This document shows positions 46,694 through 54,347 of a stretch of 64,000 nucleotides of DNA, one piece after another. Numbering within the stretch: position 1 is the first letter of the stretch; each line of letters starts with the position of its first letter. A program made the translations under genes and the position numbers. Under the pieces are notes generated by a model. The model ran no database searches, was not told the DNA's origin, and saw only the letters and a program-made list of their open reading frames with translations. The stretch covers positions 45,177 through 109,176 of the forward strand of contig JBIOUX010000115.1 in the NCBI GenBank assembly GCA_044867425.1, written 5' to 3'. This DNA comes from CAWBJP01 sp044867425 (GTDB lineage Bacteria; Actinomycetota; Acidimicrobiia; IMCC26256; BP-133).

Positions 46694-47868
46694 GAGGCGC
46701 GCACTCCGCTGCGGTACTTGGGCACGCGGAGACTGACCTTGGTGCCGGCGCCGGGGGCGGTCTCCACCACCAACCCGAACTCGGAGCCGAACACCGTCCG
46801 GAGCCGCTCGTCCACGTTCGCCAGGCCGACGCCGTTCTCTCTACCCGCCAGGCTGGAGCGAACCCGCTGCGGTTCCATGCCCACCCCGTCGTCCTCCACC
46901 GAGATGTGGCACTCCGGGCCGGCGTCCTCGGCCACGATGCTGATGTGGCCCCGCCCCGGCTTCTTCTCCAGGCCATGGCGCACAGCGTTCTCCACCAGGG
47001 GTTGGAGCACGAAGACGGGCACCGCCACGGCCAGCACCTCAGGGGCGACCTGGAGGGTCACCTGGAGGCGCTCGCCGAACCGGGCCCGTTCCAGGGCCAG
47101 GTACCTGTCGATGGAGCGGAGCTCCTCGGCCAGGGTGGTGAACTGCCCATGGCTGCGGAAGCTGTAGCGGGTGAAGTCGGCGAACTCCAGCAGCAGCTCC
47201 CGGGCCCGCTCCGGGTCGGAGCGGACGAAGCTGGCGATGGCGGTCAGGGCGTTGAAGATGAAGTGGGGCGAGATCTGGGCCCGGAGGGCGCGCACCTCGG
47301 CTTCGGCCAGGCGGGCCCGGGACACGTCGAGCTCGGCCAGCTCGACCTGGGTCGAGATCCACCGGGCGACCTCGTTGGCGGCCCGGATGAGCCCGGGACG
47401 GGCCTCGGTCCCGTAGGCCCCCAGGGTTCCCACCACGTCGTTACCGACCACGATGGGGACGATCACGGCCGCCTCGATGGGGCAGTAAGGGTCGCGGCAG
47501 AACAGGAGGTCGCCCTTCTTCACCACCCGGGGCCGGCCGGAGGCGACCACGGCGGCGGCCAGGTTGGCCGCCTGAGCGCCGTGATGGTCGGCGATGCCGT
47601 CCCAGGCCAGCAGGTCGGTTTCGTTGGTGAGGGCGACGGCCGGCGCGCCGATCAGGCTGTGGACTCCCTTGACGGCTTTGTTGGCCGCCACCCGGGTGAG
47701 CCCCATCCGGAACGGCGGGGCGGCCTCGTTGGCCTTGTGGAGCACGTCGAAGGTGGCCTGCTCGGCCGGTGTGCCGAACGCCCGCCGGGCCCGGAGGATG
47801 CGCCACAGGGCCACCGCCGGCACCAGGATGGTGACGAACAGCGCGCCGGCCAGGACGATCCCGTTCAC
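46690..47868 (-). CDS. LytS-type sensor histidine kinase
   Basis: About 392 residues. One N-terminal membrane helix (residues 1-22) is followed by a GAF-like domain (about 70-165) with a FCRDPYCP cysteine pair, then a short coiled linker, the His-kinase core ISPHFIFNALTAIASFV with the phosphorylatable His, and an ATPase domain (LVENAVRHGLEKK, DDGVGM, GVGLANVDERL). The start is placed at GTG 47868 because TATCAT ends eight bases upstream; a TTG at 47877 is inside that promoter. The ligand is unknown; the downstream acetate permease makes acetate or a related acid a guess. Confidence 0.92.
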   Translation of the reverse strand: MNGIVLAGALFVTILVPAVALWRILRARRAFGTPAEQATFDVLHKANEAAPPFRMGLTRVAANKAVKGVHSLIGAPAVALTNETDLLAWDGIADHHGAQAANLAAAVVASGRPRVVKKGDLLFCRDPYCPIEAAVIVPIVVGNDVVGTLGAYGTEARPGLIRAANEVARWISTQVELAELDVSRARLAEAEVRALRAQISPHFIFNALTAIASFVRSDPERARELLLEFADFTRYSFRSHGQFTTLAEELRSIDRYLALERARFGERLQVTLQVAPEVLAVAVPVFVLQPLVENAVRHGLEKKPGRGHISIVAEDAGPECHISVEDDGVGMEPQRVRSSLAGRENGVGLANVDERLRTVFGSEFGLVVETAPGAGTKVSLRVPKYRSGVRAS

Positions 47869-47876
47869 TGCACTCA

Positions 47877-47882
47877 ATGATA
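47877..47882 (-). promoter_or_regulatory. -10 element TATCAT for the leaderless lytS-type operon
   Basis: Minus-strand TATCAT, eight bases before GTG 47868; TGACCA lies 17 bases upstream (47905-47900) as a possible -35. It would drive the sensor-regulator-DUF485-actP operon. Confidence 0.6.
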
Positions 47883-47902
47883 CGGGGGCAAGAAACGCCT
47901 GG

Positions 47903-48970
47903 TCAGGACGGGTGTCCGGTGGTCCAGGCCAAGAGGCGTTCCTCGTCCCAGGTATTGATCACCATGTCGGGGGCCGCCCCGCACCCGGCGGCCCGCTCAC
48001 AGCCGTAGGGCTGCCACTCCAGCTGGCCCGGGGCGTGGGCGTCGGTGTCGATAGCCAGCTTGCAGCCCATCTCCAGCGCCCGGCTGAGGAGCCGCCGGGG
48101 CGGATCGAGGCGCTCCGGGCGGGAGTTCACCTCCAGCGCCTTGTCGAAGCGCAGGCAGGCGGCGAAGACGAGGTCGGCGTCGAACTCCGACTCTGGCCGG
48201 CCCTTGCCCGATCCGCCGCCCCTACCCATGACCATCCGCCCGGTGCAGTGGCCGAGCACGTCGACGTGGGGGTTGGCGACGGCCAGGAGCATGCGGCGGG
48301 TCATGGAATCCTTGTCCATGCGCAGCTTGGAGTGGACCGAGGCCACGACCAGGTCGAGCTCGGCCAGCAGCTCCTCCTCCTGGTCGAGGGTGCCGTCGTC
48401 GTTGATGTCCACCTCGATGCCGGTGAGGAGCCGGAAGGGTGCCCCGGGGCCCGGGGTGTCCCCGGAAGCAAAGCGCTGGTTGATCTCGGCCACCGCGTCC
48501 AGCTGACGGCGCAACCGTTCCGGGGACAGGCCCTTGGCCACGGTGAGCCGGGGGGAGTGGTCGGTGAGGACGGTCCAGGCGTGGCCCAGGTCGCGGGCCG
48601 CCTCGGCCATCTCGTCGATGGGCGAGCCGCCGTCGGACCAGTCGGAGTGGGTGTGGCAGTCGCCTTGGAGGGCGGCCCGCAGGGCGGCACCCTCACCGCT
48701 CAGGGTGGGAACGGCAGAAGGCCCCTCCTCGAGAGCCTGGAGGTAGGACGGGATCTCACCGCTGGCGGCTTCGACGATGACCCGCTCGGTCTTCTCGCCG
48801 ATGCCGGGGAGGTCCTGGAGGCTGCCGGCCCGGACCCGGCGCTCCAGCTCCCCTTCGGGCAGCTCGGAGATGATGGCGGCCGCCTTGCGGTAGGCCTTCA
48901 CCCGGTAGGAGGGTTCCAGCTCCCGCTCCAGCAGGTAGGCGATCCGCTTGAGGGCGGTGACGGGTTCCAC
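47903..48970 (-). CDS. PHP-domain protein resembling the C-terminal half of PolX
   Basis: A 355-residue protein. Residues 1-75 resemble the helix-hairpin-helix part of PolX (ELEPSYRVKAYRKAAAII, LQDLPGIGEKTERVI), and residues about 105-350 are a complete PHP phosphoesterase domain (DCHTHSDWSDGG, VLTDHSPRL, TGIEVDIN, VVASVHSKL, LGHCTGR, LEVNSRPERLDPP, IDTDAHAP). The nucleotidyltransferase domain of PolX is absent. A 3'-5' exonuclease or phosphatase role is likely. GTG 48970 overlaps the previous stop by one base. Residues in the ASGDTPGPG loop, before the FRLLTGIE strand, come from an antisense intragenic repeat. Confidence 0.85.
   Translation of the reverse strand: MEPVTALKRIAYLLERELEPSYRVKAYRKAAAIISELPEGELERRVRAGSLQDLPGIGEKTERVIVEAASGEIPSYLQALEEGPSAVPTLSGEGAALRAALQGDCHTHSDWSDGGSPIDEMAEAARDLGHAWTVLTDHSPRLTVAKGLSPERLRRQLDAVAEINQRFASGDTPGPGAPFRLLTGIEVDINDDGTLDQEEELLAELDLVVASVHSKLRMDKDSMTRRMLLAVANPHVDVLGHCTGRMVMGRGGGSGKGRPESEFDADLVFAACLRFDKALEVNSRPERLDPPRRLLSRALEMGCKLAIDTDAHAPGQLEWQPYGCERAAGCGAAPDMVINTWDEERLLAWTTGHPS
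48443..48469 (+). repeat. Intragenic palindromic mini-element, copy in the PolX-like gene
   Basis: Plus strand CCCGGGGCCCGGG-GTGTCCCCGGAAGC, 27 bases, antisense to the gene; it supplies ASGDTPGPG in a loop of the PHP domain. It is nearly identical to the copy in the DUF485 gene. Confidence 0.65.
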
Positions 48971-49737
48971 TACTCGCCGCACCCCCCGCCGCCGGTCATG
49001 GAGCGCACGATGCCAGCTGGGTCCAAGGACGTCACCCCTCCGTTGAGCAGGCCGTTGGGCGTGTCGATCCCGTAGGACGGGCCGCCGGCCTCGGGTTCGT
49101 CGAAGAGCTCCACCTTGTCCCCGTATACCCGCTGCAGGTCGGCCACCGTGGCGCCGACGGAGATGCCCGCCTCGGTGCGCAGTGGGGGCCGATTGCCGCC
49201 CGGGTCGGGCCGGGGGGCGGCGTCGCCCCCGGGAGCCAGGTAGACCCAGGTGAAGAAGTGGCGCCGGCCGGCGGGGCCGAAGGGCGTGGGCCCGTTGGAG
49301 AACAGGACCTGGAACCCGGTCCACTCCACCCCCCGGACCTCGTCGCCGGGGCAGACGCCGAAGGGCGAGCTCGGCGCTGCCACCCAGCCCGAGTCGGTGT
49401 TGGGCGGGCCCCAGCGCAGCGTGAGGCCGGCGATGACCTCGTCGACCGGATCGCCGAAGCGGTGGGCCCCCAGCCCGTCGCCCCGCAGTACCACGGGCGG
49501 GCCCTCGTCCTGGGTGGTGGCGGTGGTGGCCGGCGGCTGGGTGACCGGCGGCTGGGTGACCGGCGGCCGGGTGACGGGCGGCTGGGTCTCGGTTGGGGTG
49601 GTGGGGACCTCGGTTTCGATGCCCGTGCTGGCCAGGGTGGTGGTGGACGCCGGCTGGGCGCTCGGCCGGCCATCGTCGCAGGCGCCGGCGGAGAGGAACA
49701 GCGCAGCCCCCACCACCACCCCGATACGGCCCGTCAT
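48970..49737 (-). CDS. Putative lipoprotein of unknown function
   Basis: A 255-residue protein with a signal peptide ending LFLSAGAC, a weak lipobox, so Cys21 is a possible lipidation site. A Thr/Pro-rich linker (ETQPPVTRPPVTQPPVTQPP) made of 15-base tandem repeats follows, then a globular C-terminal domain from about residue 80 with LGAHRFGDPVDEVIAGL and VGATVADLQRVYGDKVEL, two similar half-motifs often seen in small secreted actinobacterial proteins. The function is unknown. ATG 49737 is preferred: TAAATC lies seven bases upstream, suggesting a leaderless mRNA. Divergent from the HAD gene. Confidence 0.75.
   Translation of the reverse strand: MTGRIGVVVGAALFLSAGACDDGRPSAQPASTTTLASTGIETEVPTTPTETQPPVTRPPVTQPPVTQPPATTATTQDEGPPVVLRGDGLGAHRFGDPVDEVIAGLTLRWGPPNTDSGWVAAPSSPFGVCPGDEVRGVEWTGFQVLFSNGPTPFGPAGRRHFFTWVYLAPGGDAAPRPDPGGNRPPLRTEAGISVGATVADLQRVYGDKVELFDEPEAGGPSYGIDTPNGLLNGGVTSLDPAGIVRSMTGGGGCGE
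49531..49590. repeat. Four 15-bp tandem repeats (Pro/Thr linker)
   Basis: CGGCGGCTGGGTGAC is repeated at 49531, 49546, 49561 and 49576 with one or a few changes in the last two. On the coding strand each unit gives PPVTQ/R. Copy-number variation between strains would change linker length in frame. Confidence 0.8.
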
Positions 49738-49744
49738 GACTTCG

Positions 49745-49771
49745 GATTTACCACGCTCCGGGTGGTAAACC
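49745..49771. promoter_or_regulatory. Divergent leaderless promoters in an inverted repeat (lipoprotein / HAD)
   Basis: Minus-strand TAAATC (49750-49745) ends seven bases before ATG 49737; plus-strand TAAACC (49766-49771) ends seven bases before ATG 49779. The sequence reads GGATTTACC..GGTAAACC, an imperfect inverted repeat. Both hexamers lack the final T of TANNNT. Confidence 0.4.
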
Positions 49772-49778
49772 CGCACGC

Positions 49779-50447
49779 ATGCGCAATCCCGACGCCCTCG
49801 TGTTCGACCTCTACGGCACCCTGCTCGAGATCGCCTCGGTGGGCCGGGCGGCGGCCGCCGTCACCGACGAGCCCGCTGCCTTCGTCGACCTGTGGCGCCA
49901 GAAGCAGCTGGAGTACACCTGGCTACGGTCCCTCATGGGCCGCTACGTCGACTTCTGGGCGGTGACGGCCGACGCCCTCGACTACACCCTGGACCGCCGG
50001 GGGGTGAGGGTGGACGGCGCCGGCCGGGAACGACTCCTGGCCGCCTGGCTGGACGTCGCCCCCTACCCCGAGGTGCCCGACGCCCTGGCCCGCCTCGCCC
50101 CCCGCACCCTGGCCGTGCTCTCCAATGGCAGCCCCTCCATGCTGGAGGAGGGCCTGGCGGCCGGCGGCCTGTCCAAGGCCATCACCCGCGTCATCTCCGT
50201 CCACGAGCTCTCGATCTACAAACCCCATCCGTCGGTCTACGCCCTGGCCGGCCGGGACCTCGACTTGGATCCCGAGCGCATGCTGTTCGTTTCCTCCAAC
50301 CCGTGGGACGCCGCCGGGGCCCGGTCCTTCGGCCTGCCCGTGGCCTGGGTGAACCGGGCCGGAGCCCCGATGGAGCGCCTCGGCGTGACCCCGGACCTGG
50401 TCGTGGCCGATCTGGGCGAGCTGGCCACCGCCATCACCGGCCCCTGA
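49779..50447 (+). CDS. HAD-superfamily hydrolase, haloacid dehalogenase type II-like
   Basis: A 222-residue HAD protein. Motif I VFDLYGTLLE (nucleophile Asp near residue 9), motif II VLSNGSPSML near 117, the lysine in LSIYKPHPSVY near 145, and motif IV VSSNPWDAAGARSFGL near 168. The DLYGTL start and SSNPWDAAGA motif are those of L-2-haloacid dehalogenases, not typical phosphatases. The real substrate may differ. It has a possible leaderless promoter and is 23 bases upstream of the CaCA exchanger. Confidence 0.88.
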   Translation: MRNPDALVFDLYGTLLEIASVGRAAAAVTDEPAAFVDLWRQKQLEYTWLRSLMGRYVDFWAVTADALDYTLDRRGVRVDGAGRERLLAAWLDVAPYPEVPDALARLAPRTLAVLSNGSPSMLEEGLAAGGLSKAITRVISVHELSIYKPHPSVYALAGRDLDLDPERMLFVSSNPWDAAGARSFGLPVAWVNRAGAPMERLGVTPDLVVADLGELATAITGP

Positions 50448-50456
50448 GGGCACCCT

Positions 50457-50462
50457 TAAGAT
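50457..50462 (+). promoter_or_regulatory. -10 element TAAGAT for the leaderless CaCA gene
   Basis: TAAGAT ends eight bases before ATG 50471; no ribosome site is present. Confidence 0.5.
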
Positions 50463-50470
50463 GCCAGCCC

Positions 50471-51802
50471 ATGTCAGAGGCCCCCCTCACTGACGCCAAA
50501 CGCCGCCGTCAGTACACCTACCTCGCCGCCGCCGCCGCCATCACCGTTCCCGGGGTCATCCTCTCCCGGGCCCACACCGACCTGCCCTACCCCCTCCTCG
50601 CCCTGATCTTCGGCCTGGCCATCGTGGGGGCGGCCTTCCTGCTCTCCTGGGCGGCCGAGGTGGCTCAGCTCGACATCTCTGCCGGGCTGGCCATCGCCCT
50701 GCTGGCCTTCATCGCCGTTCTGCCCGAGTACGCCGTCGACCTCGTCTTCGCGCTCAAGGGTGGCGAGGCCTACGCCGACTTCGGGCCGATCTGCCAGTCG
50801 GCGGCCGAAATCGCCGCCGGCCGGGAGTCGCCCTGCGCCCTGGCCCTGGCCAACATGACCGGCGCCAACCGGCTCCTCATCGGGCTCGGCTGGAGCATGG
50901 TGGTGTTCATCGCCTGGCGCCGGCTTCGGAGCCGGGGCCAGCGGATGGAGGGCGTGGCCCTGGACCGCTCCCACGCCGTGGAGCTGGCTTTCCTGTCGGT
51001 GGCCACCGTCTACTCCCTCACGCTGCCCCTCAAGCGGTCCATCACCCTCGTCGACGCCGCCGTGCTGGTCAGCATCTTCATCGCCTACATGATCCGCATC
51101 TCCAGGGCCCCGGCCGAGGAGCCCCACCTAGTGGGGCCGGCGGAAGTGCTGGGCGAGCTGCCCACCGGGCGGCGCCGGGCGACGGTCGTCGGCCTGTTCG
51201 TGGTGGCGGCGCTGGTCATCCTGGCCTGCGCCGAGGAGTTCGCCCACGCCCTGGTGGAGACGGGCGACGCCGTCGGCATCAGCGAGTTCTTCCTCGTCCA
51301 GTGGCTGGCGCCGCTGGCGTCCGAGGCCCCCGAGCTGCTGGTGGCGGGCCTCTATGCCTACCGGCTCAACACCAACGCCGGGCTGGGCACGCTGGTGTCG
51401 TCCAAGGTCAACCAGTGGACCCTGCTGGTCGGGACCCTCCCCATCGCCTTCGCCCTGGCGTCGGGCACGGTCGACGGGCTGCCCATCATCGCCCGCCAGC
51501 GCGAGGAGGTCCTGCTCACCGCGGCCCAGTCATTCTTCGCCGTGGCCATCCTGGTGAACCTCTCCATGTCGCTGCGGGAGGCGGCGGTGCTGTTCGTCCT
51601 CTTCTGGGCCCAGTTCATCACCGGGGCGGTGGTTCCGGCCGACTGGCACGGCAAGGAACTGGTGCTGTTCTCGCTGGCCTACCTCGTCATGGGACTGTGG
51701 GTCCTCTCCGGCAGCCGCCGGGAGGTTCCCCGACTCCTCCACGACGGCTTCCGGGCCGATTACGCCGAGCTGTCCACCGATCCCGAGCCGGATCCCGGTT
51801 AG
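50471..51802 (+). CDS. Sodium/calcium exchanger-like membrane protein (CaCA superfamily)
   Basis: A 443-residue protein with about 11 hydrophobic helices in two inverted halves. The alpha repeats carry acidic residues: FIAVLPEYAVDLVFALKGG (near residue 85) with the following LANMTGANRLLIGLG, and LASEAPELLVAGLYAYRLN (near 285) with SSKVNQWTLLVGTLP. This is the CaCA fold; the exchanged cation is not certain. ATG 50471 is chosen from the leaderless promoter; an open frame back to 49892 is the shadow of the HAD gene. The TAG stop forms part of the purF -10 element. Confidence 0.88.
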   Translation: MSEAPLTDAKRRRQYTYLAAAAAITVPGVILSRAHTDLPYPLLALIFGLAIVGAAFLLSWAAEVAQLDISAGLAIALLAFIAVLPEYAVDLVFALKGGEAYADFGPICQSAAEIAAGRESPCALALANMTGANRLLIGLGWSMVVFIAWRRLRSRGQRMEGVALDRSHAVELAFLSVATVYSLTLPLKRSITLVDAAVLVSIFIAYMIRISRAPAEEPHLVGPAEVLGELPTGRRRATVVGLFVVAALVILACAEEFAHALVETGDAVGISEFFLVQWLAPLASEAPELLVAGLYAYRLNTNAGLGTLVSSKVNQWTLLVGTLPIAFALASGTVDGLPIIARQREEVLLTAAQSFFAVAILVNLSMSLREAAVLFVLFWAQFITGAVVPADWHGKELVLFSLAYLVMGLWVLSGSRREVPRLLHDGFRADYAELSTDPEPDPG

Positions 51803-51805
51803 ATT
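51800..51805 (+). promoter_or_regulatory. -10 element TAGATT for leaderless purF mRNA
   Basis: TAGATT ends seven bases before GTG 51813, without a ribosome site, and overlaps the TAG stop of the exchanger gene. Confidence 0.6.
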
Positions 51806-51812
51806 CTCGGGA

Positions 51813-53258
51813 GTGGACGACCGCATCGGGGAAGCCTGCGGGGTCTTCGGGGTCTACGCCCCGGGCCAAGCCGTCGCCAACCTGACCTATTTCGGACTCT
51901 TCGCCCTCCAGCACCGGGGCCAGGAGTCGGCCGGGATCGCCGTGTCCGACGGCGAGACCATCACCGTGGTCAAGGACATGGGGCTCGTCACCCAGGCCTT
52001 CGACGAGCGCCGGCTGGCCCCGTTGGAAGGCCACCTGGCCATCGGCCACGTGCGCTACTCGACCACCGGGACCAGCACCTGGCGCAACGCCCAGCCGGTC
52101 TACCGCTCCCGGGGTGACGCCGGCTTCGCCCTGGGGCACAACGGCAACCTGACCAACACCGTGGAGCTGGCCGCCGAGCTGGGGATCAACCCAGCCGACA
52201 TCGGCTCCGACTCCGATGTGGTGGCTGAGATGCTGGCCCGGGCCTGGGCCGAAGTCCCCCGCTCCGACGGCCGTGACCTCGAGGCCCCCCTGGAGGAGGT
52301 GCTGCCCCGCCTGCGGGGCGCCTTCTCCTTCGTGCTCATGGACGACGCCCGGCTCATCGGGATCCGGGACCCCAACGGCTTCCGTCCTCTGGTGCTGGGC
52401 CGGATGGAGGGGGGCTGGGTGCTGGCCTCGGAGACGGCCGGGCTCGACATCGTGGGCGCCCACATGGTGCGGGAGATCGAGCCGGCGGAGATGATCGTGA
52501 TCGACGCCTCCGGGGTGCGCTCCCACCGCTACGCCGAGCCCTGCCCGTCGCTGTGCCTCTTCGAGTTCGTCTACTTCGCCCGGCCCGACTCCGATCTCTA
52601 CGGCCAGAACGTCCATGCCGCCCGTCAGCGGATGGGCGAGGAGCTGGCCCGTCAGGCGCCGGTGCCGGCCGACATGGTCATGCCCGTGCCCGAATCCGGG
52701 GTCCCAGCCGCCCAGGGCTTCGCCCGGGCCTCGGGGGTTCCCTACGGCGACGGCCTGGTCAAGAACCGCTATGTGGGCCGGACCTTCATCCAGCCCAACC
52801 AGGCCCTGCGGGGCCTGGGTGTGCGCCTCAAGCTCAACCCGCTGCCCGAGAACATCGCCGGCAAGCGCCTGGTGGTGGTGGACGACTCCATCGTGCGGGG
52901 GACCACCACCCGTCAGATCGTCAGCATGCTGCGGGAGGCGGGAGCGGCCGAGGTGCACATGCGCATCTCGTCGCCGCCCTACCGCTGGCCGTGCTTCTTC
53001 GGGATGGACACCTCCCGGCGCTCCGAGCTGCTGGCCGCCGACCTGTCGGTGGGCGAGATCCGGGAGTACCTGGGTTGCGACTCGCTCGCCTACCTGGAGC
53101 TGCCCCGGCTGCTGGCCGCCACCGGAGCGCCGCCGACCTCGTTCTGCACCGCCTGCCTGTCCGGCGACTACCCGGTGGCCGTCAGCCCCGAGGAGGGCGC
53201 CTTCGAGGCCGCCCAGCCCAACTCCCTGGACGGGGCGCCCTCCCCTCTCGAGGTGTGA
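51813..53258 (+). CDS. purF: Amidophosphoribosyltransferase
   Basis: A 481-residue enzyme that starts IMP synthesis: PRPP + glutamine gives phosphoribosylamine. The precursor N-terminus MDDRIGEACGVFGVY has the N-terminal nucleophile at Cys9 after removal of a short propeptide. RYSTTGTSTWRNAQPV and GHNGNLTN belong to the glutaminase domain; VVVDDSIVRGTTTRQIV is the PRPP loop. Cysteines in WPCFFGMD, LGCDSLAYL and FCTACLSGDYP match the [4Fe-4S] ligands of the Bacillus-type enzyme. The stop overlaps the purM start (GTGA). It is separated from purL by about 29 kb. Confidence 0.97.
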   Translation: MDDRIGEACGVFGVYAPGQAVANLTYFGLFALQHRGQESAGIAVSDGETITVVKDMGLVTQAFDERRLAPLEGHLAIGHVRYSTTGTSTWRNAQPVYRSRGDAGFALGHNGNLTNTVELAAELGINPADIGSDSDVVAEMLARAWAEVPRSDGRDLEAPLEEVLPRLRGAFSFVLMDDARLIGIRDPNGFRPLVLGRMEGGWVLASETAGLDIVGAHMVREIEPAEMIVIDASGVRSHRYAEPCPSLCLFEFVYFARPDSDLYGQNVHAARQRMGEELARQAPVPADMVMPVPESGVPAAQGFARASGVPYGDGLVKNRYVGRTFIQPNQALRGLGVRLKLNPLPENIAGKRLVVVDDSIVRGTTTRQIVSMLREAGAAEVHMRISSPPYRWPCFFGMDTSRRSELLAADLSVGEIREYLGCDSLAYLELPRLLAATGAPPTSFCTACLSGDYPVAVSPEEGAFEAAQPNSLDGAPSPLEV

Positions 53259-54283
53259 GCGGGTCGACGTACGAGGCTTCCGGGGTCAGCCTGGAGGCGG
53301 CGGATGAGGCAGTCGAACGCATCAGGGGGCACGTCCGTTCCACCTTCCGGCCCGAGGTGCTCTCCGACATCGGCGGCTTCGCCGGTCTCTTCTCCTTCGA
53401 GCCGGGACGGTGGGAGCGGCCGGTCCTGGTGTCCACCACCGACGGGGTGGGGACCAAGTCCGAAGTGGCCCGCCGGCTCGGCCGCTACGACACCATCGGG
53501 ATCGACTGCGTGGCCATGTCGGTCGACGACCTGGCCGTCTGCGGCGCCGAGCCGCTGTTCTTCCTCGACTACCTCTCGGTGGGCCGCAACGACCCCGTGC
53601 GGGTGGAGGCAGTGGTTTCCGGAGTCGCCGAGGGTTGCCGGCAGGCAGGCTGCGCCCTGCTGGGAGGTGAGATCTCCGAGCATCCCGGGATCATGGAGCC
53701 GGGCGAGTTCGACCTGGTGGGCTTCGCCGTGGGGGTGGTGGAGGCGGACGGCCGGTTCCCCCGGGAGGTGCGTCCCGGCGACGCCGTGGTCGGCCTGGCC
53801 AGCCCGGGGCTGCGGTCCAACGGGTACTCCCTGGCTCGGGCGGTGCTGGCCTCCCATGACTGGGATGCTCCGGCGTGGCCGGGGGCGTCGCGGTCTCTCG
53901 GGGAGGAGCTTCTCGTGCCCAGCGTCATCTACTCGCCGGCGCTCCGGGCGCTGGTTTCCGCGGTTGAAGTCCATGCCTTCGCCCATGTGACCGGCGGGGG
54001 GATCCCGGGCAACCTGGCCCGGGTGCTGCCGGCGGGTCTCGGAGCCGTCGTGCGGGTCGGTTCGTGGCCCCGGCCCCGGATCTTCGATGTCATCCAGGAG
54101 GCCGGCGGGGTGGCCGACGCCGAGATGGCGCGGGTGTTCAACCTGGGGTTGGGGATGCTGGCGGTGGTGCCGGCTGCGGCGGCGGAGGACGCTGTCGCAG
54201 CGCTGGGGGCGGCGGGGAAAGACGCTTACAAGGTGGGCGAGGTGGTGGAAGGCGACGCTGTGCGGCTTGTCCCCCCTACGTAA
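53255..54283 (+). CDS. purM: Phosphoribosylformylglycinamidine cyclo-ligase (AIR synthetase)
   Basis: A 342-residue enzyme closing the imidazole ring of AIR with ATP. Conserved blocks: YEASGVSLEAADEAV at the N-terminus, LVSTTDGVGTKSEVARR, DCVAMSVDDLAVCGAEPLFFLDYL, GCALLGGEISEHPG, and the late HVTGGGIPGNLARVLP. GTG 53255 overlaps the purF stop; a larger open frame from 52553 is antiphase purF sequence. In the last 200 bases codon use shifts to more G in third position. It ends opposite the ABC operon, with a hairpin in between. Confidence 0.96.
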   Translation: MSGSTYEASGVSLEAADEAVERIRGHVRSTFRPEVLSDIGGFAGLFSFEPGRWERPVLVSTTDGVGTKSEVARRLGRYDTIGIDCVAMSVDDLAVCGAEPLFFLDYLSVGRNDPVRVEAVVSGVAEGCRQAGCALLGGEISEHPGIMEPGEFDLVGFAVGVVEADGRFPREVRPGDAVVGLASPGLRSNGYSLARAVLASHDWDAPAWPGASRSLGEELLVPSVIYSPALRALVSAVEVHAFAHVTGGGIPGNLARVLPAGLGAVVRVGSWPRPRIFDVIQEAGGVADAEMARVFNLGLGMLAVVPAAAAEDAVAALGAAGKDAYKVGEVVEGDAVRLVPPT

Positions 54284-54301
54284 GCCTGCCGTCGGCGATT
54301 T

Positions 54302-54342
54302 CGGCGTTCTTCCGCAACGACAGGTGTTGCGCAGGAACGCCG
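54302..54342. terminator. Long hairpin between convergent purM and the ABC operon
   Basis: CGGCGTTC (54302-54309) pairs with GAACGCCG (54335-54342) and, inside, CGCAAC (54313-54318) with GTTGCG (54326-54331); the three bases between are mostly pairable, giving a stem of about 16. There is no U-tract. A bidirectional terminator fits the position. Confidence 0.6.
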
Positions 54343-54347
54343 GAGTT

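Noticed and set aside
49531..49590. Regularly spaced repeats as a CRISPR array
   Set aside because: They are contiguous 15-bp coding repeats with no spacers; no CRISPR array or cas gene was seen anywhere.
49892..50470. A long 5' extension of the CaCA exchanger frame
   Set aside because: It runs through the HAD gene in another frame with Arg/Gly/Pro-rich sequence; the membrane protein begins at ATG 50471 with a promoter just before it.
52553..53254. A long 5' extension of the purM frame
   Set aside because: It overlaps purF in another frame and has no PurM similarity before GTG 53255.
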